A DNA stretch of 64,000 nt from Blastocatellia bacterium (GTDB lineage: Bacteria > Acidobacteriota > Blastocatellia > Chloracidobacteriales > Chloracidobacteriaceae): the NCBI GenBank assembly GCA_019695185.1, contig JAIBAN010000007.1, positions 1 through 64,000 of the forward strand, written 5' to 3'. The notes beneath the pieces are model-generated. The model was not told where the DNA came from and did no database searches. It saw only the letters and a program-made list of their open reading frames with translations. The translations under genes and the position numbers were made by a program. Below are positions 1 to 9,649 of the stretch, piece after piece. The stretch's first letter is position 1. The number at the start of each line of letters is the position of its first letter.

Positions 1-119
1 TGAGGACTGAGCTTTAAGGAAAGCAAAGAGAGAGTTCGGACCAGGGTTATCATTTGGATTTCACTCAGTCCTCAGTCCTCAGTCCTCAGTCCTCAGTCCT
101 GGTTTTGTCCTCAGTCCTG
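1..119. repeat. TCAGTCC heptamer element, cut by window edge
   Basis: The left arm is only the tail of a GGACTGA array at the window start. The right arm, from about 64, is five tandem TCAGTCC units, then a short GGTTTTG spacer and one more unit. The array stops five bases before the stop codon of the FHA-kinase gene. The roughly 50-nt core between the arms does not resemble the cores of the other copies. Confidence 0.85.
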
Positions 120-123
120 GTTT

Positions 124-1314
124 TTAAGAGACCACAAATTTGAGCTTTGTTTCGCCAAAGTGGAGTTCTTCACCGTTGCGCAGCAGGTAGGGCTGACGCG
201 CCGGAATTTTCACATAGCCAGTGGTATAGGTTCCATTGGCACTCCCCAAATCCTCCACGTAAAACTGATTCCCTTTGCGTAAAATCTGGGCATGCCGCCG
301 GGAAACCTTGGTTTCCTTTTCATAAGGGGTCAAATCCACTTCGGGGAAGATGCCGGAATGCATGTCTATCCGGCCCACCAGATGGATTTCCTTTTCGAGC
401 GGGAAGGAAATGTTATAGCCGGTTGGTTCCAGCAGCACCAGTTTGGCTGTGATTTTGGTCGGGCGCGGGTTGTCAAGGAACTTGAGGTGCTCTTCCAAAG
501 CGGTTTTCATCTCAATGGCGGTAAACCGTTTGGAAGCCTTATGCTCGACCGTGCGGCACAGAATGCTGTCCATTTCAGGTGTCAGACCGGGATTGATCTC
601 ACAGGGACGCGGATTTTTGTTGAAGTCAAAAATCAGAAGGGGGTTGTCCTGCGGATTGGCTCCGGTCAACAAATGAAACATGGTGGCACCGAGTGAATAC
701 ACATCGGAGCGCGGTTCGACCTTTCCGGCAAACAACTCCGGCGGCGCATAGCCCATGGTCCCAATGGCCGTGACGCCTTTTTCGGTCGGTGCCACAAAGC
801 GGGCAATCCCAAAATCAACCAGCACCGCGCGGGGCGGCGTGATGCTGTCATCCAGCATGATATTGGCTGGTTTCAAGTCACGATAGATAATCGGCGGATT
901 CTGACTGTGCAGGTAATGCAGCACGTCACACAACTGAATGGACCATTCGGTGACCTGTCGTTCGCCCAAGGGTCCGTCACTGCGGCGAAGCTTCCCTTCC
1001 AAATCGCCGCCGGGTACAAATTTCATGACCAGATAGTAACGGCCATCATTGGCGAAATAATCGTAGATGGTGGGAATCGAGGGATGTTCCAACCCGGCGA
1101 GCAACTCAGCTTCGCGGCTGAAATCCTGGGTTGCCTTGGCTCGGCTGGCTTCGTCCGCATAGGAGCTGATCATTTCCTTCAGCGCCCGTTGCCGGTTATT
1201 AAGGTGAATATCCTGCACGAGATAAACGTTTCCCATGCCGCCTCCACCGACACGTTTTACCACCCGGTAACGGTTCGACAGAACGGTATCTGGTTTCAAC
1301 TGATCAACGGCCAT
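124..1314 (-). CDS. Ser/Thr protein kinase with C-terminal FHA domain
   Basis: This is a Hanks-type kinase that should phosphorylate Ser/Thr and read phosphothreonine through its own FHA domain. The glycine loop GGGGMGNVY lies near residues 23-31, the ATP lysine in ALKEM is K46, the catalytic loop is YRDLKPAN (D146; Tyr replaces the usual His) and DFG is at 167-169. Residues about 285-396 form an FHA domain with VSRRHA and SANGT motifs. No transmembrane segment is seen, so it is probably cytosolic. The frame is open upstream to 1425, but the ATG at 1314 is preceded by AAGGAAAA and starts directly at the kinase domain, so I chose it. The gene ends beside a heptamer array. Confidence 0.93.
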   Translation of the reverse strand: MAVDQLKPDTVLSNRYRVVKRVGGGGMGNVYLVQDIHLNNRQRALKEMISSYADEASRAKATQDFSREAELLAGLEHPSIPTIYDYFANDGRYYLVMKFVPGGDLEGKLRRSDGPLGERQVTEWSIQLCDVLHYLHSQNPPIIYRDLKPANIMLDDSITPPRAVLVDFGIARFVAPTEKGVTAIGTMGYAPPELFAGKVEPRSDVYSLGATMFHLLTGANPQDNPLLIFDFNKNPRPCEINPGLTPEMDSILCRTVEHKASKRFTAIEMKTALEEHLKFLDNPRPTKITAKLVLLEPTGYNISFPLEKEIHLVGRIDMHSGIFPEVDLTPYEKETKVSRRHAQILRKGNQFYVEDLGSANGTYTTGYVKIPARQPYLLRNGEELHFGETKLKFVVS

Positions 1315-1515
1315 GTGTCTGATTTTCCTTATGAGTCGAGTGGGCTCCGCCAAAATAGCAGGATTTTGCCACGAGAGAAAGTATCTTTTTACAGGGTTTG
1401 TGGACTGAAAACCAAGGGCTGACAATCAAAGACTGAGGACTGCGCGATGGGTTTGCCAGGAGCAGATGAAAAGGCAACCGGTTTCATAAACCGCAGTCCA
1501 CAGCCTGCCGATCTG

Positions 1516-4500
1516 CTATTTCTTCCTGGTCACTTGAAAATTTGTAAGAGCCGTTCCAGAAGGTGTCGTGATGACAATGCCTGCATTGCCAAACGGAACC
1601 GCTGGAATCAAAAATGACAAACGGGTTGAGGTTGCGTCAAAAAGTCCCACCGAAACCCCACTCACCATGACCTGCGCTCCATCCAAATCCGTCCCCATGA
1701 CCGTGACCAGCGTTCCAATCCGGCCTTTGGTCGGAGTCAGACTCGTGACAGCGGGGGGCGGGATTTTGGTGGTGCCCAGGGCCTCTTTGGAATTGACTGA
1801 TTCTTCCGTCGCATTGAATGCCCGCACCCGATAGACATAGCCGGTCTTGGGCTGCAACCCCTTGTCCAAAAACGAAGTCTGATTGGCGGTTCCAGTTCCA
1901 ACCAGAGCAAAGGTGCCCGCCGAACCCAGCCGGCGCTCAATCCGAAAACCGGTTTCATTGTAACTGGCGTCACGCCAGGTCACATTCATTTCGGTTGCGG
2001 AAACGGCTGTGGCAGTCACATTCATGGGGGGTGCAACCCCTTTGGTGACAGCGGTTGCATCATTGGAATAGGACGATTCCCCGCCGCCGTTGACGGCTCG
2101 CACCCGATAGACATAGGCGGTACCCGCCACCAGCCCGGTATCTTCAAATTTCGTGATATTGGCATCCAGTGTCTTGAGCAAGGTGAAATCAACCAAGTCG
2201 CTGGTCCGGCGCTCCACCTTGAAGCCAGCCTCGTTGTCACTGGTATCTTTCCATTGCAATGAAATCCGGTTTTCCGCAACAGTTGCGGCTTGTAACTCGG
2301 TGGGTGGCGTGGGAACCAACGGAACCGGATCCAAATAGACGGCAAATTCAGCCGAGGGGCGCGAACTGAGCACACTGTTGACCGCCCGAATGCGATAGGT
2401 ATGCAACGCCCCCGGACTGGCATAGCGATGCAGGAAGCGGGTTGCGTCGGGGCCCAGCCGGGAAAGCACTCCGTAATCCCCGTTATCCAGCTTGTGCTCA
2501 ACCAGATAGGCAATCTCATTGGAACTGTTGTCCGCCCAGGAAAGACTGATTTCCGAAACCGAAGCAACCGTCGCTTTCAGATTGGTCGGCGTGGCCGGGG
2601 TGGGGCTGTCCTCATTGGAAAAAGTTGAGTCCCCATCAAGCGACGTGGCCTGGACGCGGTAAAAATAAACCAGCCCTTCCTGCACTTTTTGATCCAAAAA
2701 TCCAATTGCATTGGGGCCAACAACTCCAACCTGGCGGAATGTCCCGGTTGCTTCCTCTTTGCGTTCGATAAAAAACCCCTGCTCATTGTCGCTGTTGTCA
2801 CGCCATTCCAGCCGGGTTTGCGTCGTGGTGACCGGAATTGCCCGTAATTGTGAAGGCGGGGCCACCCCAACCGTGCGCACCGTGGCTTCGTTGGAATAAG
2901 CCGATGCCCCGCCATCGGTCAGCGACCTCATCCGGTACACGTACCGGGTACCTGGCTGAACCGTGTCGGTATAGGTGAGTTGGGTTCCGGGTAGGAGCGT
3001 AAGCACTTCGAAAAACTGGTCGGTGGCAGTTTTCCGTTCCAGTGAAAAACCGGTGACTTCCGGTTGGTTGCGCGACCATCCCAGGTTGATTTTCCCAAGC
3101 TCACCCAAATTGGCCACCAGTGGCGACGGGGGTTTGGGTGGATTGAGGCTGACTTCGGTGCGAAAGACGCCGCGCCCGTGGGTAAAAGCATACAAAACCG
3201 GCGGATTGGGAAAGACATTTGGTTTGGTGGTAGGCTCCCAGGCCAGATGCTCCACCGCAACACTGGCAAACCCGGTGTTTTCAACATTCCAGTTCTGTCC
3301 GCCATCAATTGAAACGAACACCCCCAGGTCGGTACCGGCAAACAAAACCGTTGGCACGGTGGGATGCACGGCAAACGAGTTGACCGGAATATCCGGAATC
3401 GCCGTGCTGTTTTTTCCGTCCAGGTTGGCCCAATTCAAACCGCCATCCGTTGTTTTCCACACATGTCCAAAGCCAAAACTGGAAAACGTCGCATAAGCAA
3501 CCAGGGGATTTTTTGGATCCACCGTGATGGAACTGCACCATGCGCCGGTGGGAAGCCCCTGGCCTCTGCCCCAGGTGGGCGTCTCAGCCAAGCCATTGAC
3601 GGTGCGGAAAATACCGCCGTTGACGGTGCCCATATACACCACATCACTATTGGTTGGAGCAATTGCAACCGCCGAAACGGGACCGCCGGGAAACTCGGTC
3701 GGGCTGGCCGGTTCCCAGCTTGTCCCCTGATTCAATGTCCGAAATGGGCGACCCCCCCCCGTCCAGAGCACATTCGGTTTTTGCGCATCCAGGGCGTAAG
3801 GAACAATAAACAAAAACACATCCCGCAGCCCCTTGATGGCTGATTCAAAAGTCTTTCCCCTGTCCGTCGTGCGATAGAGTGAAACGGTTTGGTTTGAAAC
3901 ATAATAGGTTGCGCCATCAGTCGTGGCGTCCACACCGCAAAACCCACCGTCACCGGTGAGGAGCGTGGACCAGGCGTTCGGCTGCCGGGCCGAACCCATC
4001 ACCACCCCATTGTCCTGCGTTCCGCCAATCAGACTCATGCCACCGGGAAAAACTGCGCCCCCGTAAAACTGCGTGGCTCCATATCCATGATTTAAGGAAG
4101 CCCACGGGATGGCAGGCGGAATGCCCGGCTCGTAAAAACAGACACCGCGTCCATAGCCGGAAGCCACGGCCCCCATTCCCTTGGTGGTCCTGAAAATGCC
4201 GCCGTCCGTTCCAACCAGCAGGGTTTGGTTGGTGGTTCCGTTCCAGCGCGGGTCAAACGTGAGAACATGATGGTCGGCATGGACATACGCAGCTTCCGTC
4301 GGGTCAATCCACCAGTAGCTGCAAATTCCAAACGAAGCTCCGCCGTCATCCGAACGAAACAAGTCGATTCCACCGGCAAAAACCACGTTCGGGTCGCTGG
4401 GGGAAACGGCTATCACGTTGTCATACCAGCCCTGGCTGATAAAATCTCCCGACACATTGGGCGAGCAGATGGAATAGCTGGCCAGAAAAGGATTGGTCAG

Positions 4501-5688
4501 CAGGAGAAAATCAAGCCGGGTGGGTGAAAACGCGCCCTCAATCCGGGGGGCCCAGGTTTGCCCGCCGTCCGTACTGCGAAAAACATTGAGCAGTCGGTTC
4601 GAAGTCCGCGCCGCCATGGCGTAGATGGTATTTTGAGCACTCGGAGCAATTGCCAGCGAGGTGCGGCTGATGTCAGGAGCCGTCAACACCCGTGCCCAAG
4701 TCAGGCCGCTGTCGGTCGTCCGATAGACTCCATCCGAGGCATAGGTGCCCGAACTGGCAAAAACCGTGTCTTTATCCTTGGCGGTGTCGGTCCGAACGGC
4801 CAAATCCAAAATCCCGGTATCGCTCTGCGTATTAACCATGGTCGCGCTTGCACCACCGGCCCCGGTGGCGGCCAAAGTGCGGCCCCAGGTCTGCCCTCCG
4901 TCGGAGCTTTTCCAGACACCGGTCCGGGTGGCGGCATAGACCACCTGCGAATTGGTGGGACTGATGACCAAATCATTGACGTAGTAAAAATCCGGGGTTG
5001 CCGTGGCAGCCAGCCGGGTCCAGGTTTTACCGCTGTTCACACTTTTGAAAATCCCGCTCCCCCGAAGGGCATCGCTGTTGAGAAACCCTTCTCCGGTTCC
5101 GGCATAGAGCACGCGGTCGGTGGGTGGTGAAGTCAGGTCCAACACCAATGCGTTGACCGCCAGATTGGGCAGCATATCCCCGACGGCGTTCCAGGTGGCC
5201 CCGCTATCGGTTGATTTCCATACCCCGCCGGACGCAGCTCCGGCATAGATGGTCGCAGGAACTGCCGGGTCAATCACGAGAGTCCGGGTCCGCCCCCCCA
5301 CGTTACCAGGACCAAGCGGGTTCCAGGTTGAAATTCCAGCCAGAAACTGCTCCTCACCCTGAGCTGCGCTTCCAGCAACCGGCCTTCCCTGGCGACTGGA
5401 AAAGACCGGCATCCGGGCCATGTGCCGTTGCGCAGCCAGATATTTCTCCAGCGGCAGTTCGGTTCCACGGCCAACCCGTTTGCGCAGATAGAAGCGCTGC
5501 ATTTCATCCGGTTCATCGGCAGGATGAACTGCCGTGGGTGGCGGGACCGGGGCAGGCAGGCGACCCGGTCGCGGCTGGGATAGTTCAGGTGATTTCCGCT
5601 CCTGTGCCCACAACAAGCCAGTGAATCCCAGCGCCAGCAGCAGGAAAGGTGTTGCCAATACGATTTTTGCCAAATGTGTGTGTTTCAT
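1516..5688 (-). CDS. Secreted BNR/sortilin-like propeller protein with FN3 and IPT/TIG domains
   Basis: A 1390-residue exported protein. An N-terminal signal peptide (about 1-29, ending LLWAQ) is followed by a long beta-propeller region (about 120-870). This carries many copies of a motif like W-K-S-T-D-G-G-x-T-W, typical of BNR/VPS10-sortilin-type repeats. After that come about five fibronectin type III modules (about 875-1305) with recurring Y-x-Y-R-V-R-A strands. The C-terminus (about 1308-1390) begins PPAVTSLTPTKGRIG and looks like an IPT/TIG immunoglobulin fold. No catalytic signature is visible. The family is common among large secreted proteins of Acidobacteriota and Bacteroidota. A role in adhesion or polymer binding is an inference. 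Confidence 0.88.
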   Translation of the reverse strand: MKHTHLAKIVLATPFLLLALGFTGLLWAQERKSPELSQPRPGRLPAPVPPPTAVHPADEPDEMQRFYLRKRVGRGTELPLEKYLAAQRHMARMPVFSSRQGRPVAGSAAQGEEQFLAGISTWNPLGPGNVGGRTRTLVIDPAVPATIYAGAASGGVWKSTDSGATWNAVGDMLPNLAVNALVLDLTSPPTDRVLYAGTGEGFLNSDALRGSGIFKSVNSGKTWTRLAATATPDFYYVNDLVISPTNSQVVYAATRTGVWKSSDGGQTWGRTLAATGAGGASATMVNTQSDTGILDLAVRTDTAKDKDTVFASSGTYASDGVYRTTDSGLTWARVLTAPDISRTSLAIAPSAQNTIYAMAARTSNRLLNVFRSTDGGQTWAPRIEGAFSPTRLDFLLLTNPFLASYSICSPNVSGDFISQGWYDNVIAVSPSDPNVVFAGGIDLFRSDDGGASFGICSYWWIDPTEAAYVHADHHVLTFDPRWNGTTNQTLLVGTDGGIFRTTKGMGAVASGYGRGVCFYEPGIPPAIPWASLNHGYGATQFYGGAVFPGGMSLIGGTQDNGVVMGSARQPNAWSTLLTGDGGFCGVDATTDGATYYVSNQTVSLYRTTDRGKTFESAIKGLRDVFLFIVPYALDAQKPNVLWTGGGRPFRTLNQGTSWEPASPTEFPGGPVSAVAIAPTNSDVVYMGTVNGGIFRTVNGLAETPTWGRGQGLPTGAWCSSITVDPKNPLVAYATFSSFGFGHVWKTTDGGLNWANLDGKNSTAIPDIPVNSFAVHPTVPTVLFAGTDLGVFVSIDGGQNWNVENTGFASVAVEHLAWEPTTKPNVFPNPPVLYAFTHGRGVFRTEVSLNPPKPPSPLVANLGELGKINLGWSRNQPEVTGFSLERKTATDQFFEVLTLLPGTQLTYTDTVQPGTRYVYRMRSLTDGGASAYSNEATVRTVGVAPPSQLRAIPVTTTQTRLEWRDNSDNEQGFFIERKEEATGTFRQVGVVGPNAIGFLDQKVQEGLVYFYRVQATSLDGDSTFSNEDSPTPATPTNLKATVASVSEISLSWADNSSNEIAYLVEHKLDNGDYGVLSRLGPDATRFLHRYASPGALHTYRIRAVNSVLSSRPSAEFAVYLDPVPLVPTPPTELQAATVAENRISLQWKDTSDNEAGFKVERRTSDLVDFTLLKTLDANITKFEDTGLVAGTAYVYRVRAVNGGGESSYSNDATAVTKGVAPPMNVTATAVSATEMNVTWRDASYNETGFRIERRLGSAGTFALVGTGTANQTSFLDKGLQPKTGYVYRVRAFNATEESVNSKEALGTTKIPPPAVTSLTPTKGRIGTLVTVMGTDLDGAQVMVSGVSVGLFDATSTRLSFLIPAVPFGNAGIVITTPSGTALTNFQVTRKK

Positions 5689-5863
5689 AACTTCTTACAT
5701 TTAGGAAATCTGCATCCTGGCCAGCAGCAGTGCCCTGGGTCCAGGTCCCCTGGAAAAACTCAAAGCCAAAACCTGGCCCTTCAACCAAAGGCTCTTTGGT
5801 TTCAACCCCAACCATTCGATTCCACAAAGCACGCTACTTGCCTAATCGGGGATTGTCGAACGT

Positions 5864-8191
5864 TTACTTTTCAACTTCGGCTTTTTTCAGTGCCTCAATG
5901 ATTTTCGGATGATTTTTTTCCTGAGCAATTTGCCAAACGGTTTGGCCGGATTCGTCTCTGTAGTGAATGTTGGCTCCCCGGACAATCAGTAGCCTAACGG
6001 TTTCGGGGTGTCCCGCCCAGACAGCTTCAACCAGCGGTGTGCGATGACCACAGCGTCCCCCCTGGCATTGCCACACCTGCGCATCCACCGGTACCCCAAC
6101 CGCCAGCAAACTGCGAATCAGATTGTTATAGCCGTTTTTAGCCGCAAAATTGATTACCCGGCCTTGAAATGCAAACCAACTGCCAATGAAAAGGAGACTG
6201 GCAGTCATCAGAGCCAAACCAACCGTATAAGGCATTGTGGTTGGTTTCAGGGTTTCCGCAAGTTGAAATTCCGTTTCCGTATGGTCTTGCAGTTTTTCCC
6301 CATGCGCCTGTTTGGCCGTGAAATAAAGCATGGCCTGACTGACGCCCAGGGTTGGCTGGATGGCTGCCAGCAGCAAAGTCGGACCGCCGCCCACCAAAAC
6401 AATCACCGCCTCCCGAATGATGGGTGAATTCAACCCCAACAGGTCCACTGCCAAACCGCCCAATAAAAATGCGGTCGGAAAGCCAAAGACCGGCACAATG
6501 CCGGTATTGAAGTGGCGTAACTGCACCAGTGCCGCAATCGTGCGAAACGGTTTGATGAGTTCACGGGAACGGTCCAGTGCCGCCCGACCATGTTTCCCTT
6601 CCAGTACCACAATTGGGGCATAGAGCGCGGTCTCCACATATCCGGCCAGACCCGGCACAATCATTCGGGCAAAACCGCCCAAAACCCGGACCGTATTCCA
6701 AATCTCGGTTTCCAACAGCCGACCCGTCACCGGTTGCAATAGATGGAGCACCTGCCGGGCGGAGATTCTGCGCCCGGTACGAATATGGTCCATGGCCAGG
6801 GTGCAGGCGGCTGCATTCAAAACATTGGCGGTCAGTCCGCAGACCCCCCAAACGGTCACCAGCACCAACTGCAAGATGGGCAGCACCCATTCCGGCAAAA
6901 ATGTGCGCGGCACGGCATAGAGGGCAAACAGCATGATGGTGTTAATCAGAAAAAGCGGCAGATAGATGCGCAGAGCCAGCGGTACAAAAGTAAAGAAATG
7001 CTCGCTGTAAACCGTCAGGGCTTTTTTGAACAGGCCACCGGCCCCTTCGCTGTGGGCGCGGAGCGTAATGGCAAACATTTCGGCGGAAACAGGCCGCTCA
7101 TCCGGATTTTTCGCCAGGGCCGACATCACGACGCGCGCCACCGCCTTGGGCAGGTCGGCCCGCTTTTCCGCCAGTGGAGGCGGTGGTTCTTCGCCATGTT
7201 TCCGGATGAGTTGCCATGTGTCGCCGGTAAAAGGCAACTCTCCGGCCAGCATTTGATAGACAATCACCGCCAGACTGTAAAGATCCGACCGGGCGTCAAC
7301 TTTTTCCCCCCGGCATTGTTCGGGAGACATATAGGTGGGTGTGCCAATCACGGTTCCAATCCGGGTCAGGCCACCGGCCAGGGTTTCGCGGGCGACTTCT
7401 TCGCCGGTTCCCTGACCGCTGAGGGTTTGGGTAACCATCTGGTAATCGGAAGCCGAACCCAACACCCTGGTTCCATCATCAACCACGGTGGGGGCAATGG
7501 CACCGGTGATGTCCTGCAAGGTCACTGCGGGGTCTTCCCGGCGCGGGTCATCAGCCACGGTGGGCGCACCGGTGTCAACCGGCGGCTGATGCAAGGTGTC
7601 AACCTGTGTGTCAACGTCAGCCCTCAGAAAAACCTTTCCGGGTTTCAGGGTTTCGCCGGTATCGCGGCTTGGATTTTTGAGTTTGGCAATCCCGAAATCG
7701 AGCACCTTGACGTTATAGCCCCCGCGCCCATTCGGTTCCAGCCAGATATTGTCGGGCTTCAAATCGCGGTGCACAATGTCGAGTTGATGGGCCTTTTCAA
7801 TCGCCAGACAGGTTTGCTCGACCACATCCACCACAAATCCGAGTGGCAGCCGCGAGGATTTCCGTAAAACCTGGGTCAGCGTATGACCATCAAGGTATTC
7901 CATCACGAGGTAGGCCACCCGTTCCCCATCCACATTGCCGAATCCGAAATCGGTCACATTGATGATATTGGGGTGACGCAGCCGCCCGGCGGCACGAGCT
8001 TCGCGCTTGAACCGCTCGACAAACTCCTGATTGGCCATGAATTCCGGAGCAATCACTTTCACGGCAACAGGTCGTTCCGTGCCCAGATGGGTGGCACGAA
8101 ACACGGCTCCCATCCCACCGTGACCCAGCATGGTCTCAATCCGGTATTTGCCGTCCAAAACCTGCCCGATTAAGTGTGAAAGTCCAATCAT
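5864..8191 (-). CDS. Membrane Ser/Thr kinase with ankyrin repeats and very long activation segment
   Basis: A 775-residue Hanks-type kinase. Residues 1-370 hold the kinase domain: glycine loop GHGGMGAVF at 23-31, K45, HRDLKPDN from 141, DFG at 165-167. The activation segment is unusual, because about 105 extra residues rich in Asp, Thr and Val separate DFG from GTPTYMSPE (283-291). Residues about 385-710 contain several hydrophobic segments, so the protein is membrane-embedded. The tail (about 705-775) has ankyrin-type repeats (TPLVEAVWAGHPETVRLLI). The frame extends to a TTG at 8203; the ATG at 8191 fits better, and no clear Shine-Dalgarno precedes either. A 9-mer repeat array lies only 12 bases upstream of this ATG. 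Confidence 0.92.
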   Translation of the reverse strand: MIGLSHLIGQVLDGKYRIETMLGHGGMGAVFRATHLGTERPVAVKVIAPEFMANQEFVERFKREARAAGRLRHPNIINVTDFGFGNVDGERVAYLVMEYLDGHTLTQVLRKSSRLPLGFVVDVVEQTCLAIEKAHQLDIVHRDLKPDNIWLEPNGRGGYNVKVLDFGIAKLKNPSRDTGETLKPGKVFLRADVDTQVDTLHQPPVDTGAPTVADDPRREDPAVTLQDITGAIAPTVVDDGTRVLGSASDYQMVTQTLSGQGTGEEVARETLAGGLTRIGTVIGTPTYMSPEQCRGEKVDARSDLYSLAVIVYQMLAGELPFTGDTWQLIRKHGEEPPPPLAEKRADLPKAVARVVMSALAKNPDERPVSAEMFAITLRAHSEGAGGLFKKALTVYSEHFFTFVPLALRIYLPLFLINTIMLFALYAVPRTFLPEWVLPILQLVLVTVWGVCGLTANVLNAAACTLAMDHIRTGRRISARQVLHLLQPVTGRLLETEIWNTVRVLGGFARMIVPGLAGYVETALYAPIVVLEGKHGRAALDRSRELIKPFRTIAALVQLRHFNTGIVPVFGFPTAFLLGGLAVDLLGLNSPIIREAVIVLVGGGPTLLLAAIQPTLGVSQAMLYFTAKQAHGEKLQDHTETEFQLAETLKPTTMPYTVGLALMTASLLFIGSWFAFQGRVINFAAKNGYNNLIRSLLAVGVPVDAQVWQCQGGRCGHRTPLVEAVWAGHPETVRLLIVRGANIHYRDESGQTVWQIAQEKNHPKIIEALKKAEVEK

Positions 8192-8202
8192 AATGAAAAT
8201 CA

Positions 8203-8320
8203 AGTCTTGGGAGTCTTGGAAGTCTTGAGGGTCTTGGGGGTCAAACCCTGACAGGGTGACAAGGCGACAAATTTCCTTGACTCCCAGGACTCCCCAGACT
8301 CCCCAGACTCCCCAGACTTC
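8203..8320. repeat. 9-nt repeat element (AGTCTTGGG arms) with TGACAGGG core
   Basis: The left arm has four degenerate AGTCTTGGG units and the right arm has GACTCCCCA units in inverted orientation. They flank a core containing CTGACAGGGTGACAAGG and AATTTCC. The right arm ends exactly at the stop codon of the threonylcarbamoyl-AMP synthase gene, and the left arm lies just upstream of the ankyrin-kinase start. A closely similar core lies at 56.5 kb. Confidence 0.85.
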
Positions 8321-9349
8321 TTACTTTGCGGCTGCCCGTTGCAATCGGTCCCGGATGCCATCCCATTGCGAACCGGCGGGAACAGCTTCAATCACCAGAT
8401 GGGTCACGCCCTGGTCTTCCAAATGATGCAAGGTTCCATAGAGCCGTTCGGCATAACGGGATGCCTCCAAAGGCAAGGTTTCATGGTAAATGGCGACTGG
8501 AGTTTGGAACCGGAGCGGCGAAATGGTTAATGCCCCAATTTGGCTGGGAGCGATTCCGGTTGTGAGCATTGCCCGAATGGTTTCGGCAATGGTTTCCGGT
8601 TGGCCAAACGGTTGTAACAGAACTTCAGCCTTGGGAGCATAATGCTTGCGCTCCTGCCCCGGCGAGGCCGCCGGTCCCTGCCGGTTGTGAGCAGCGGCGG
8701 GCGTTTTCACCGGCCCAATCACCTGCTCCAGTTCGGTGCGGGAAATCATTCCCTCACGCCATAAAATCGGCACCTCACCGCTGACATCAAGCACCGTGGA
8801 TTCGATACCGACCTGGGTCGGTCCGCCGTCCACAACCAAATCAACCCGCCCTTTCAGTCCTTTTAAGACATGCCGGGCCGTGGTGGGGGAAATTTCGGTT
8901 GACCGGTTGGCGCTCGGAGCCGCCACCGGAACCTGAGCCGCCTGCAACAAGGCCAAGGCGACTGGATGAGCCGGCATCCGGACTCCCACGGTTGGCCCTC
9001 CCGCCGTCACAACCAACGGAATGCCCTGGGCCTTGGGCACAATCAGGGTCAACGGCCCCGGCCAATAGCGGGCGGCCAATTTTTGCGCTGCTTCCGGCCA
9101 GATTGAAGCAACCTCGGACACTTGACCCAATGAAGCGATATGGACAATCAGAGGATTGGTTGCCGGACGGCCTTTGGCTTTGAAAATTCCTGCCACTGCC
9201 TGCTCATCCAGGGCATTGGCCCCCAAGCCGTATACGGTTTCGGTCGGAAAGGCGACCAATTTCCCAGCGCGCAGCAGGGCTCCGGCAGCTTCCAACGTGG
9301 ATTGATTCAAATGGTCCGGCTGGACAGTCCAAACAAGTGTTTCTTTCAT
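8321..9349 (-). CDS. tsaC: L-threonylcarbamoyladenylate synthase, long Sua5 form
   Basis: This makes threonylcarbamoyl-AMP from threonine, bicarbonate and ATP, the first step of the t6A37 modification of ANN-decoding tRNAs. Residues about 15-205 form a YrdC/Sua5 domain with the nucleotide-binding motifs FPTETVYGLG and KGRPATNPL. Residues about 235-342 are the Sua5 C-terminal domain, which TsaC-only proteins lack, so this is the Sua5/YwlC architecture. The frame opens with a TTG at 9355; the ATG at 9349 is the likelier start, although no strong ribosome site is seen. It is oriented with the ankyrin kinase, but the repeat element between them makes co-transcription uncertain. Confidence 0.95.
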   Translation of the reverse strand: MKETLVWTVQPDHLNQSTLEAAGALLRAGKLVAFPTETVYGLGANALDEQAVAGIFKAKGRPATNPLIVHIASLGQVSEVASIWPEAAQKLAARYWPGPLTLIVPKAQGIPLVVTAGGPTVGVRMPAHPVALALLQAAQVPVAAPSANRSTEISPTTARHVLKGLKGRVDLVVDGGPTQVGIESTVLDVSGEVPILWREGMISRTELEQVIGPVKTPAAAHNRQGPAASPGQERKHYAPKAEVLLQPFGQPETIAETIRAMLTTGIAPSQIGALTISPLRFQTPVAIYHETLPLEASRYAERLYGTLHHLEDQGVTHLVIEAVPAGSQWDGIRDRLQRAAAK

Positions 9350-9649
9350 CAACAAAATTGAATTGGGCGCAAGTCCAAAAATTCAGAGTTCAGATATCCG
9401 CCAAGATACCACAACCCGAAACCAGTCTCCCAAACCGAACTGCCTGTCAGAATACAAAACCGTTCAAAGCAAGGTTGATAAAATCAAACAGGCGGCTTTC
9501 CGGAATTTGCTTCCTTGAGCCGCCTGCCCTGATTTTTTTCTTTTCGGACGTTGCCACGTCAGGCTTCCTGGCTTGGCAACACCCCCCTGGAATGAAAGAG
9601 GCTCAGTTCTCAGTCCTGAGTCCTGGATGGTGTCCTCAAATCCTTCCGG
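9350..9649. other. 300-nt intergenic region with GC hairpin and degenerate heptamers
   Basis: No gene is evident. At 9489-9526 the 9-bp arms CAGGCGGCT and AGCCGCCTG enclose a 20-nt loop, and a T-run follows six bases later. This is terminator-like on the plus strand, but no plus-strand gene ends here. At 9601-9637 there are degenerate TCAGTCC units containing the CTGGATGGTGTCCTC variant of a submotif found at other heptamer loci. The rest shows nothing I recognise; the promoter for the gene ending at 8321 should lie here. Confidence 0.5.

Noticed and set aside
6743-7867. 374-aa plus-strand open frame
   Set aside because: It lies entirely opposite the ankyrin kinase, has no family motifs, and is rich in Gly/His/Asn as expected from the reverse complement of that gene.
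9489-9540. Terminator for a plus-strand gene
   Set aside because: The hairpin and T-run look right, but no plus-strand gene ends nearby, so I kept it only as a hairpin note.
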